12,376 nt of DNA from Ktedonobacterales bacterium (lineage in GTDB: Bacteria; Chloroflexota; Ktedonobacteria; Ktedonobacterales; JADMIN01): positions 1-12,376 of the forward strand of contig JAICVT010000095.1 of the NCBI GenBank assembly GCA_025935235.1, written 5' to 3'. The notes under the pieces are model-generated. The model had not been told where the DNA came from. It saw only the letters and a program-made list of their open reading frames with translations, and ran no database searches. The translations under genes were made by a program, and so were the position numbers. How positions within the stretch are numbered: position 1 is the stretch's first letter; each line of letters starts with the position of its first letter. Shown here piece after piece: positions 1-8,508 of the stretch.

Positions 1-1
1 C

Positions 2-310
2 CGCTACCTGAAGCAGCTCGAAAAGCATCTGCGCCAGGGCGGTCTCTTCCCGGTCGTGGAGACGCCACTGAAGAAATATGAGACGCGGGCGCCAGACGTG
101 AACGTTGAGAAGACGCGCGGCACGTATACGCTGGAAGACGTGCTGTATAATCCCGGCGCGAAGAAGCAGCCGTTTGGCTTCTCGCGCGCCGAGCAGCGCA
201 TCGGGCGCACGTTCACCTGGGCCTACTGGCTGGCGTTCGTCTTCGCCATCCTCACCTATCTCTACATCGTCGTCCTGCCGGCTTTGGGACTGTCGCTGCC
301 GAAGCTGTAA
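2..310 (+). CDS. C-terminal part of unrecognised protein with a C-terminal membrane segment (5' end outside window)
   Basis: The reading frame is open from the first bases of the window and ends at TAA 308-310, giving about 102 residues of a longer protein. The visible part is hydrophilic and charged (RYLKQLEKHLRQGG near the start, then many Lys, Glu and Arg). It ends in one strongly hydrophobic stretch of about 25 residues (TWAYWLAFVFAILTYLYIVV) followed by a short LPALGLSLPKL tail. This suggests a soluble or peripheral domain held to the membrane by its C-terminus, or the last helix of a polytopic protein. I do not recognise the family and assign no function. The GTG at 56 is in frame, but coding continues upstream of it without a stop, so it is probably not the start. 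The next gene begins 156 bases later with its own ribosome binding site. Confidence 0.7.
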   Translation, partial: RYLKQLEKHLRQGGLFPVVETPLKKYETRAPDVNVEKTRGTYTLEDVLYNPGAKKQPFGFSRAEQRIGRTFTWAYWLAFVFAILTYLYIVVLPALGLSLPKL

Positions 311-392
311 GCGCCACCTCCGCGCATGGTCAGACGCCACATCCGCTCCGCCACGCGAGGCCGACCCGCATGCAGCGCGCTCCATACCTGCG

Positions 393-421
393 TGATCCTC
401 ATGGCGCCATGCTGCTACAGT
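393..421 (+). promoter_or_regulatory. Possible promoter with 12-bp palindrome upstream of the cupin gene
   Basis: A perfect palindrome, CATGGCGCCATG, lies at 400-411. It is followed at 416-421 by TACAGT, a reasonable -10 box. A poor -35 candidate (TGATCC, 393-398) sits 17 bases upstream of that box, so the palindrome would fall between the two boxes, a usual place for an operator. The predicted transcript would start near 428, about 40 bases before the cupin start. The -35 match is weak and the reading is tentative. Confidence 0.3.
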
Positions 422-466
422 CTGGGAAGACACCATTTGTCCGACCAGTGAGCAACGGAGCATGCC

Positions 467-871
467 ATGCAAATCACCACAAACAGCCCGCATACCGCCT
501 CCGGGCCGAGCGACTGGTTTACTGGAACCGTGTTCATTGACACTATTGCGACGCCATCCGCTGGCACGCGCGTCTCGGCCAGCAGCGTCCATTTCACGCC
601 CAGCGCACGCACCGCCTGGCACATGCACCCCCACGGGCAGACAATCTATGTCACCGAGGGCGTAGGACTGTGTCAGGCGCGCGGCGGCCCGATCAATGTG
701 ATCCGGCCTGGCGACCGTGTCTTCTTCGCGCCGGGCGAGGAGCACTGGCATGGCGCCACTCGCGGCGGCTTCATGACCCACCTCGCTATGCAGGAGGTGG
801 ACGATGAAGGCAAGAGCGCGACCTGGCTCGAACACGTCAGCGACGAGGAGTACAGCCACCAACCGGGGTGA
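467..871 (+). CDS. Cupin-domain metalloprotein, hydroxynitrile-lyase-like (GtHNL-type)
   Basis: This 134-residue protein is a single cupin barrel. Metal-binding motif 1 is visible as WHMHPHGQTIYVTEG (residues 51-65), and motif 2 as PGDRVFFAPGEEHWHG (81-96). The likely metal ligands are H52, H54, Q58 and H93. From memory, the order and spacing match the manganese cupin hydroxynitrile lyase of Granulicella tundricola, as do the surrounding segments: DWFTGTV near residue 16, ARTAWH, a HW-H-GA motif, MTHLA-QE, and a C-terminal W-EHV-DE-Y. Many members of this family are annotated only as cupin proteins, and their natural substrates are unknown. A lyase or small-molecule detoxifying role is therefore inference. 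The ATG at 467 has CGGAG at 456-460 with a six-base spacer. The gene is monocistronic as far as visible and converges on treZ, with three bases between the stop codons. Confidence 0.9.
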   Translation: MQITTNSPHTASGPSDWFTGTVFIDTIATPSAGTRVSASSVHFTPSARTAWHMHPHGQTIYVTEGVGLCQARGGPINVIRPGDRVFFAPGEEHWHGATRGGFMTHLAMQEVDDEGKSATWLEHVSDEEYSHQPG

Positions 872-880
872 ACCTCACCC
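866..880. terminator. Short hairpin containing both convergent stop codons
   Basis: GGGTGA (866-871), loop ACC, TCACCC (875-880) form a perfect six-base stem. The TGA of the cupin gene (869-871) is in the left arm and the complement of the treZ TGA (875-877) is in the right arm. The symmetry allows folding in transcripts from either direction, which fits a minimal two-way terminator between convergent genes. There is no T-tract on either side and the stem is short, so strong termination is doubtful. Confidence 0.35.
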
Positions 881-2629
881 TTCGCACCGGACGATGGCCA
901 CCGCATCGCGCGACAGGCGCACGGCGCGCTCACCATCCAGCTTCGCGTCGGGATGCGAGGCCAGGATGATCTCCGCCGCGCCAGCGGGCAGCGGGACGGA
1001 TTGCGCGTGGTCGGCGAGATTGCAGGCCAGCGTGATCGGCCCACGCGAGACGGCTAGCCAGCGCGCGGTCTCGTCGCAGCGAGCGTCCGCCGCGTCCAGC
1101 CCGCCCGTCGCCAGCGCGGGGATGTTGCGGCGCAGGCGCAGCAGCGCGCGATACCAGGCGTAGAGGCTGGCGTGCGGCTCGCGCTCCAGCTCGCCCCAGT
1201 CCAGCTTCGAGCGTGCGAAGGTCTCAGGCGCTTGCGGGTCGGGGATCTGCTCTGGGTCCCAACCAAAGGCGGCGAACTCGCGGCGGCGGCCCTCGCGCAC
1301 CGCCGCGCCCAGTGCGGCATCCTGATGGTCGGTGAAGTAGAGAAACGGCGCGCTGGCGCCCCACTCCTCGCCCTCAAAGAGCAGCGGGATGAACGGCGCG
1401 AGGCAGACCAGCGCCGCCGCGATGCGCAGGCGCCCCGGCGAGAGCAGCGCCGCCGTGCGCTCGCCCTGCGCGCGATTGCCGATGTGGTCGTGGTTCTGGC
1501 TGAAGACGACGAATCGGCTGGCGGGCAGCCCAGTGGTCGGCCTGCCGTGGACGCGCTGGCGCGCAGCGGAGTAGCGCCCCTCATAGACGTAGGCGTGGCG
1601 CCAGGCGTAGGCGACGTCGGCCAGCGCGCCGAAGTCGGCATAGTAGCCGTCGCGCTCGCCGGTCAGCGCGGCGTGCAGCGCGTGGTGAAAGTCGTCGCTC
1701 CACTGCGCGCTCAGCCCGTAGCCGCCCACCTCGCGCGAGCGCACGATGTGCGGGTTGTTGAGGTCACTCTCCGCGATCAGAACGAGGCGGCGACCGCTCT
1801 GCGCCTCCAGCGCCTCGACCTCGGTGGCGAGCTGCTCAAGCAGATGCGTCGCCGAGCGATCGTAGAGCGCGTGGATGGCGTCGAGGCGCAGCCCGTCGAA
1901 GTGGTAGTCGCGCAGCCACATCAGCGCGTTGTCGCAGATGAAGCGGCGTACCTCGTCGCTGCCCGCGCCATCCAGATTGATCGCCATGCCCCACGGCGTC
2001 TTGTATTCGTCGGTGAAGTAGGGACCGAAGCGCGCGAGATAATTGCCGGATGGGCCGAGGTGGTTGTAGACGACATCCAGCAGTGCGGCCAGCCCGCGCG
2101 CGTGACAGGCGTCCACCAGCCGCTTGAGGCCGTCGGGGCCGCCGTAGGTGTTCTGCGGCGCGTAGAGGTCAACGCCGTCGTAGCCCCAGCCGCGCGCCCC
2201 CGGAAACTGCGCTACTGGCATGATCTCGACATGCGTGACGCCCAGCGCGACCAGATGATCGAGCCGGGCGATGGCGGCCTCGAACGTCCCTTCGGGCGTG
2301 AACGTCCCGATGTGCAGCTCGTAGATCACGGCGGAGGAGAGCGGCGGCGCCTGCCAGCGCTGATCGCTCCAGGCGAATTTGGCGCGGTCCACCAGCCGCG
2401 AGGGGCCGAAGACGCCCTCCGGCTGCCACGGCGAGCGCGGATCGGGTAGTGGCTCGCCGCCATCCAGGCTGAAGGCGTAGTCGTCGCCTGGGCTGGCCTG
2501 CGCTCGGGCGCTCCACCAGCCGACGCCCGACGCCTCCATCGGCAGGCGCTGTCCGCCAAGCAGCAGATCGACACGCTGCGCCAGCGGCGCCCAGACGCGC
2601 ACTGTGATTGTCGGCGTCACTGCCGTCAT
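875..2629 (-). CDS. treZ: Malto-oligosyltrehalose trehalohydrolase TreZ
   Basis: TreZ hydrolyses the alpha-1,4 bond next to the terminal alpha,alpha-1,1 unit made by TreY and frees trehalose in the cytoplasm. The 584-residue protein has the expected order. An N-terminal beta-sandwich (about 1-95, starting VRVWAPLAQRVDLLL) precedes the GH13 barrel, which opens with YELHIGTFTPEGTF (103-116). Conserved regions are LLDVVYNHLGP (183-193), DGLRLDAIHAL with nucleophile D250, LIAESDLNNP with acid E287, and FSQNHDHIGNRAQGER with D381. A small C-terminal domain follows. I chose the ATG at 2629 because it overlaps the treY stop in an ATGA arrangement and gives the usual family length. An in-frame longer start at 2791 would lie deep inside treY. 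A GAGGATGGA stretch upstream can serve as ribosome binding site. It is the last gene of the treXYZ operon. Confidence 0.97.
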   Translation of the reverse strand: MTAVTPTITVRVWAPLAQRVDLLLGGQRLPMEASGVGWWSARAQASPGDDYAFSLDGGEPLPDPRSPWQPEGVFGPSRLVDRAKFAWSDQRWQAPPLSSAVIYELHIGTFTPEGTFEAAIARLDHLVALGVTHVEIMPVAQFPGARGWGYDGVDLYAPQNTYGGPDGLKRLVDACHARGLAALLDVVYNHLGPSGNYLARFGPYFTDEYKTPWGMAINLDGAGSDEVRRFICDNALMWLRDYHFDGLRLDAIHALYDRSATHLLEQLATEVEALEAQSGRRLVLIAESDLNNPHIVRSREVGGYGLSAQWSDDFHHALHAALTGERDGYYADFGALADVAYAWRHAYVYEGRYSAARQRVHGRPTTGLPASRFVVFSQNHDHIGNRAQGERTAALLSPGRLRIAAALVCLAPFIPLLFEGEEWGASAPFLYFTDHQDAALGAAVREGRRREFAAFGWDPEQIPDPQAPETFARSKLDWGELEREPHASLYAWYRALLRLRRNIPALATGGLDAADARCDETARWLAVSRGPITLACNLADHAQSVPLPAGAAEIILASHPDAKLDGERAVRLSRDAVAIVRCEG

Positions 2630-5302
2630 GCGGTTCCATCCTCTGATGTGTCGTCGCCCTCGCGAACCAGCAGCGCCACCGGGAAGCGGCGCAGCGCCTC
2701 GCCCAGCCACAGCGGACCGCCCGTGCGCGTCTCGCCAGTCAGCGCGTTGCGCCAGCGGCCAGCGGGCAAGTCGAGCGACGTGTCGCCCCAATCGTCGCCC
2801 AGCCCGATCACTAGCCGCGGCGCGATGCTGGCGACCGCGCCGCCGCGCATGAAGGCGACGACATGCGCCGCCTTCGCGCCCTGCGCGATGAGCGGCTCAT
2901 ACGTCCCGCGCGGGCCGAAAGCCGCCACCTGCGCGCGCCGCGTCGCCAGCGCGCGCTGGGTCAGCCAGAGCTTGGGCAGCCCTTCGTCGCGCCGCGCCCA
3001 GATGTCTTCGGGAGACAGCCCCTCCAGCTCGCCCAGCAGCCGTTGGCGCAGCGCGTAGTCCACCGGGCGGCGGTTGTCGGGATCCACCAAGCTGAGGTCC
3101 CACAGATCGCAGCCCTGATAGATGTCCGGCACGCCGGGCGCGGTCAGCTTCAGCAGCGCTTGCGCCAGCGAGGTGATCCAGCCCGCCGAGGTGATGGAGT
3201 CTACGAAGGCGCGCAGGTCGTTGACGAACTCTTCGTCAGCCAGCGCGCCGCTGATGAAGCCCTGGAGCGCGCTTTCATACTCGGTGTTGGCCGATGTCCA
3301 ACTGGTACGCTGCTTGGCCTCGCGCACCGCCTTGAGCATGTACTGGCTGATGCGCTCTTCGTCAATCGGCCACGCGCCAACCAGCGTCTGGTAGAGCAGA
3401 TATTCGGCGTTGCGGTCGGGCGCGTCGTTCACGCGCAGCCGCTCATTGCGCGCCGACCAGCGCTGCACGGCCTCGCTCCAGCGCTCTGGCAGCTCTGCGA
3501 GCAGGCTGATGCGGGCGCGCACGTCTTCGCTGCGCTTGGTATCGTGAGTCGAGGTGGTCAGCATCATCGCGGGCCAGCGCTCCTGCGTGCCAGCGCAGGC
3601 GGCGTGAAAGTCCTCGACCGAGCGCCCAAAAACGCCCGGATCGCCGCCGACCTCGTTGAGCGAGACGAGGCGATTGTAGCAGTAAAACGCGGTATCCTCC
3701 GCGCCCTTGGCCATCGCCGGGCCAGAGAGCTGTTGGAAGCGCATCACCAGCTCCGACTCCAGCTCGCCGCGCGCACGGAGCTGCAGGATGTCGCCGAGGA
3801 AGCTGAAGAGGTCGGGGTCGAGGTCGGGTCGGCGCGTGCGGGCCGCTTCGACCGTCTCGCGGATGACGCGCACATCCTCCTCGCGCACAATGCCCGGCTC
3901 GGCGCGGACATAGGTGCGATAGATCGGCAGGCTGGCGATAGTCTCGCGCAGCGCCTCGCCCAGCTCGTGGCGCGTGTAGTCGCGCGTGCGCCAGCGGCTC
4001 TTGCAGATGGCCAGCCAGAGCGCGGTCAGCCGGTTGACATCGCTGCCCAGCGCCTCGCGCAGCGCCAGCAGCTTCTTCGTATGCACGATCTCAGCGTAGC
4101 CGGACGTCTCGCCCGTGAAGGCGGTATAGAGCGCGGTTAGCGGCTCCTCGCCCGCTGGGTCAACGAAGAGACCACCGACCAGATTGAGGAAGTCGTAGCC
4201 GGTGGTTCCGGCGACAGGCCACGCGGTGGGGAGACGCTCGCCTTCCTCCAGAATCTTCTCCACCACGATCCAGACCTCCGGCGCGCGCTCGCGCAGCCGT
4301 CGCAGATAGGCCTCCGGATCGCGCAGCCCGTCAATGTGGTCAATGCGCAGCCCGCTCAGCGTCCCCTGCTCTACCCAGCGCAGGACCAGCGCGTGGGTGT
4401 CATCGAAGACGCGCTCATCCTCGGCGCGCAGCCCGGCCAGTGTGTTGATGTCGAAGAAGCGGCGGTAGTCCAGCTCGCGGTCGGCGGCGCGCCAGTAGGT
4501 CAGGCGATAGTTCTGGCGCTCCAGCAGGTCATCCAGCGCCTGGGGTGTGGTGTTGATCTCGGTCAGCGTGGCGTCAATCGCGTCGGCGACCCGCTGATCG
4601 CGCTGGCACAGGTCGGCCAGACTGCGGCGCAACACCTCCTTGTCACGGTGGCGGCGCAGCGCGCTGGCCTGATCGGTGCGCGCGGCGTGTGGCAACAGGC
4701 CGAAGGCATCGGCCAGAAAGGCCAGCTCATCGGTCTGGTCAGAGTCGCAGCGCTCGGCCGCCTGCGCTAGCAGCGTGTCGAGCGAGCGCGGCGCGGCCGG
4801 CAGGACGTGGTCTTTGTAGCGCACGACGAAGCTGCCGCCCTCGCGCGCCAGCCGAATCTCGCCCGCCTCCAGCTCACGTCCGTAGTGGTCGCCGAGGATC
4901 GGCATCAGCACGGTATTGCGCAGGCGGGCCTCCGGCGGATCCCAGTCCACATCGAAATAGGCGGCATAGCGGCTCGAAGGTCCATTCTCCAGCACATCCC
5001 ACCACCAGGCGTTCTCGCGCCCGCCAATCGCCATGTGGTTCGGCACGATGTCGAGCGCCAGGCTCAGCCCAGCGCTGCGCAGCGCGGCCAACAGGCGCGC
5101 ATATCCATCCGCGCCGCCCAGCTCCCCATTCACGCGCCCTGGATCAACCACATCGTAGCCGTGCGCGCTGCCCGGGCTGGCCTGCAAGATCGGCGAACTG
5201 TAGAGATGGCTCACGCCCAGCGCGGCGAGGTAGTCGGTGATGGCAGCGGCGGCGTCGAAGTCGAACGACTGGCGCATCTGAACGCGATAGGTCGCGCGCG
5301 GT

Positions 5303-5313
<11 letters not shown>
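2626..5313 (-). CDS. treY: Malto-oligosyltrehalose synthase TreY
   Basis: TreY is a GH13-family transglycosylase that turns the reducing-end alpha-1,4 linkage of malto-oligosaccharides into an alpha,alpha-1,1 linkage, the substrate of TreZ. The protein is 895 residues, somewhat above the roughly 700-800 typical of the family. It starts with the characteristic TYRVQMRQSFDFDAA (8-22). Further motifs are HLYSSPILQA, ALDIVPNHMA (86-95), YWRAADRELDYRRFFDINTL (273-292), GLRIDHIDGL with nucleophile D325, and VVEKILEEGE with acid E352. A later STHDTKRSEDVRAR supplies the region-IV Asp, and near the C-terminus there is PGVPDIYQGCDLWDLSLVDP. The start ATG at 5313 overlaps the end of treX by 11 bases. 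No clear Shine-Dalgarno sequence precedes it, so translational coupling to treX is likely. A longer in-frame start at 5340 is less likely because the family motif begins just after 5313. Confidence 0.97.
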
Positions 5314-7441
<2,128 letters not shown>

Positions 7442-7447
7442 CAAGCG

Positions 7448-7452
7448 CCTCC
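7448..7452 (-). promoter_or_regulatory. Ribosome binding site that sets the treX start
   Basis: The minus strand reads GGAGG here, then a six-base spacer, then GTG at 7441-7439. This near-ideal Shine-Dalgarno sequence favours the GTG start over the upstream in-frame GTG at 7540, which lacks family similarity behind it. Confidence 0.75.
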
Positions 7453-7577
7453 ATCCAGAGACTAGTGGGAAGAACAGCGGGCGCTGCGACTGATCCGCGC
7501 CAATGCGAGCGGCCTCAGACTGAAGCGACGCCGCCTGCACAGCATACGCAACTTCGCTGCCTGATTTGAGGGGCGGC

Positions 7578-7612
7578 GGCCCTCACCTCGGCCCTCTTCC
7601 AGAGGGCGAGGG
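7578..7612 (+). repeat. Dispersed hairpin repeat, copy 1 (GGCCCTCACC...AGAGGGCGAGGG)
   Basis: About 35 bases begin GGCCCTCACC and end AGAGGGCGAGGG. Inside, CCCTCT (7592-7597), TCC, AGAGGG (7601-7606) form a perfect stem. A near-identical copy lies at 11157-11192 in the same orientation. Elements of this type, built on CCCTCT/AGAGGG, recur across genomes of Chloroflexota and other bacteria, and their role is unclear. This copy lies between the treX start and a pseudogene remnant, about 130 bases upstream of treX. Confidence 0.75.
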
Positions 7613-7654
7613 AGCGGACGGATGCGCTCGCCGCACGCCCCACCCTGGCGCCAT

Positions 7655-7740
7655 CTACATGATGGCTGGCCGCGCCTCGCCTGTTCATTGCCCGCGCGGC
7701 AGCGGCGTGAGATGGACGACCGAGGTTGCCACGCAGCCGC
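7655..7740 (-). pseudogene. Frameshifted 3' remnant of a paralogue of the 10435-11139 gene
   Basis: On the minus strand this stretch aligns with the last 27-28 codons of the spermidine-synthase-like gene. The first 60 bases (7661-7720 against 10441-10500) differ at 7 positions, and the match continues to 7740 with one inserted base near 7722. Reading it like the intact gene gives LRGNL, then after a one-base frame correction VVHLTPLPRGQ, a TGA at 7687-7685 where the intact gene has Trp, and then EARPAIM and a stop at 7657-7655. Several differences are silent codon changes (CGC/CGT, CAC/CAT, ACG/ACA), which suggests the copy diverged as a working gene before it broke. The remainder of the paralogue is not recognisable upstream, so only the tail survives. 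Confidence 0.75.
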
Positions 7741-7757
7741 TGCCGTTTTTCATCCTG

Positions 7758-7786
7758 TGGGCGAGGCGTATCAGTCAGCGTATACT
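7758..7786 (+). promoter_or_regulatory. Possible promoter for the thioredoxin-fold gene
   Basis: TATACT at 7781-7786 is a good -10 box. Transcription would start near 7793, leaving a leader of about 41 bases before the ATG at 7834. The hexamer 17 bases upstream (TGGGCG, 7758-7763) is a poor -35, so the promoter may need an activator or may not be real. Confidence 0.35.
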
Positions 7787-7833
7787 GTAGTGAATAGGCT
7801 CTGTCCCTGACCAGTAGCGGGGAGAACGACGAT

Positions 7834-8328
7834 ATGCCACGCGATAAACGACCCTTTGAAAGGACGCAGCGCAGCCTGAACTCGCTCACCAGCGATACAG
7901 CCGATGTAGCCGATGATGCCCCTGGAGGCTTGCTCGCCACTGAGCAGCCTGCTCCATTTGCCACACCAAGCAGGCTATCTGAACGTGGTCAGGGCAGCGG
8001 GAGCGGCAGACGCATGCTGAACGTCGAACTCCTGTACTTTGCGGGTTGCCCCCACTACCAGCGAGCATTGACGGTGTTGCAAGAGGCCATCAAGGCGGCG
8101 AAGGTTCACGCCTCAATTGATCTGGTGGCCGTGGAAACGCAGGAAGAAGCGGAGCGCCAACGATTCTACGGTTCACCCACCATTCGCGTCAACGGCATGG
8201 ACATCGCGCCGCCTGATCCGCTCACACAGCCTACCCTCGCCTGCCGTGTCTACCGCGCCGCACAAGGGGCGCTGTCGCCGATCCCTCCTGTTGAGGCGAT
8301 TGCCGCTGCGCTGCACGGCGCCATCTGA
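7834..8328 (+). CDS. Thioredoxin-fold protein with one active-site-type cysteine, DF-family/DUF2703-like
   Basis: Residues 61-164 form a small thioredoxin-like domain. It has a first beta strand and turn NVELLYFAGCPHYQRAL (63-79) with C72, helix VLQEAIKAAK, a second strand, and FYGSPTIRVNGMDI (111-124) carrying the expected cis-proline P115. A second cysteine, C137, sits in ACRVY. The CPHY motif keeps the first cysteine but lacks the second of the usual CxxC. This pattern resembles small thioredoxin-like proteins with GCP and GSPTIRVNG motifs, some of which have selenocysteine at the first position. A thiol-redox, metal-binding or peroxidase-like role is possible but unproven. The first 60 residues are polar and low in complexity. 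The ATG at 7834 has GGGGAG nine bases upstream. An internal ATG at 8014 (GGGAG ten bases before) would give only the domain, so the extension is uncertain. Confidence 0.8.
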   Translation: MPRDKRPFERTQRSLNSLTSDTADVADDAPGGLLATEQPAPFATPSRLSERGQGSGSGRRMLNVELLYFAGCPHYQRALTVLQEAIKAAKVHASIDLVAVETQEEAERQRFYGSPTIRVNGMDIAPPDPLTQPTLACRVYRAAQGALSPIPPVEAIAAALHGAI

Positions 8329-8373
8329 TGCCTGTAGTAATGTCTAAACATCGAACGATCCGACCTTGGCCGT

Positions 8374-8398
8374 ATCGGCGCTGCGCATGCGCCCCGAT
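8374..8398. terminator. GC-rich hairpin between convergent genes
   Basis: ATCGG (8374-8378) pairs with CCGAT (8394-8398), and CGC (8379-8381) can continue the stem with GCG (8389-8391), with a two-base bulge on the right arm. It lies in the 180 bases between the end of the thioredoxin-fold gene and the end of the membrane-protein gene, where a shared terminator is expected. There is no T-tract, so this is only a candidate. I see nothing else in 8329-8508. Confidence 0.3.
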
Positions 8399-8508
8399 TC
8401 AATGAGAGCTGCGTGTAAAGCGACCCATGCCCGATAGTGGACTAGCGCGGCCAGTAGCGTATCCAGACTTGTCCTGTCACATCAAGGCGGAGACAGCCCC
8501 TTGGGCTC

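Noticed and set aside
1172..2449. Long plus-strand open frames (for example 1172-2449, 2863-4140, 5702-6301) opposite the trehalose genes
   Set aside because: They mirror the minus-strand tre genes in GC-rich DNA, show no family motifs, and have runs of Arg, Ala and Val typical of antisense translation.
2630..2791. In-frame upstream extension of treZ
   Set aside because: It would lie entirely within the treY coding region. The ATG at 2629 with the ATGA overlap gives the expected N-terminus.
7442..7540. Longer treX from a GTG at 7540
   Set aside because: The extra 33 residues have no GlgX/TreX similarity, and a near-perfect ribosome binding site precedes the GTG at 7441.
7515..7964. Minus-strand open frame of 149 codons at 7515-7964
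   Set aside because: It crosses the pseudogene remnant out of its original frame and overlaps the start of the thioredoxin-fold gene antisense, with no recognisable domain.
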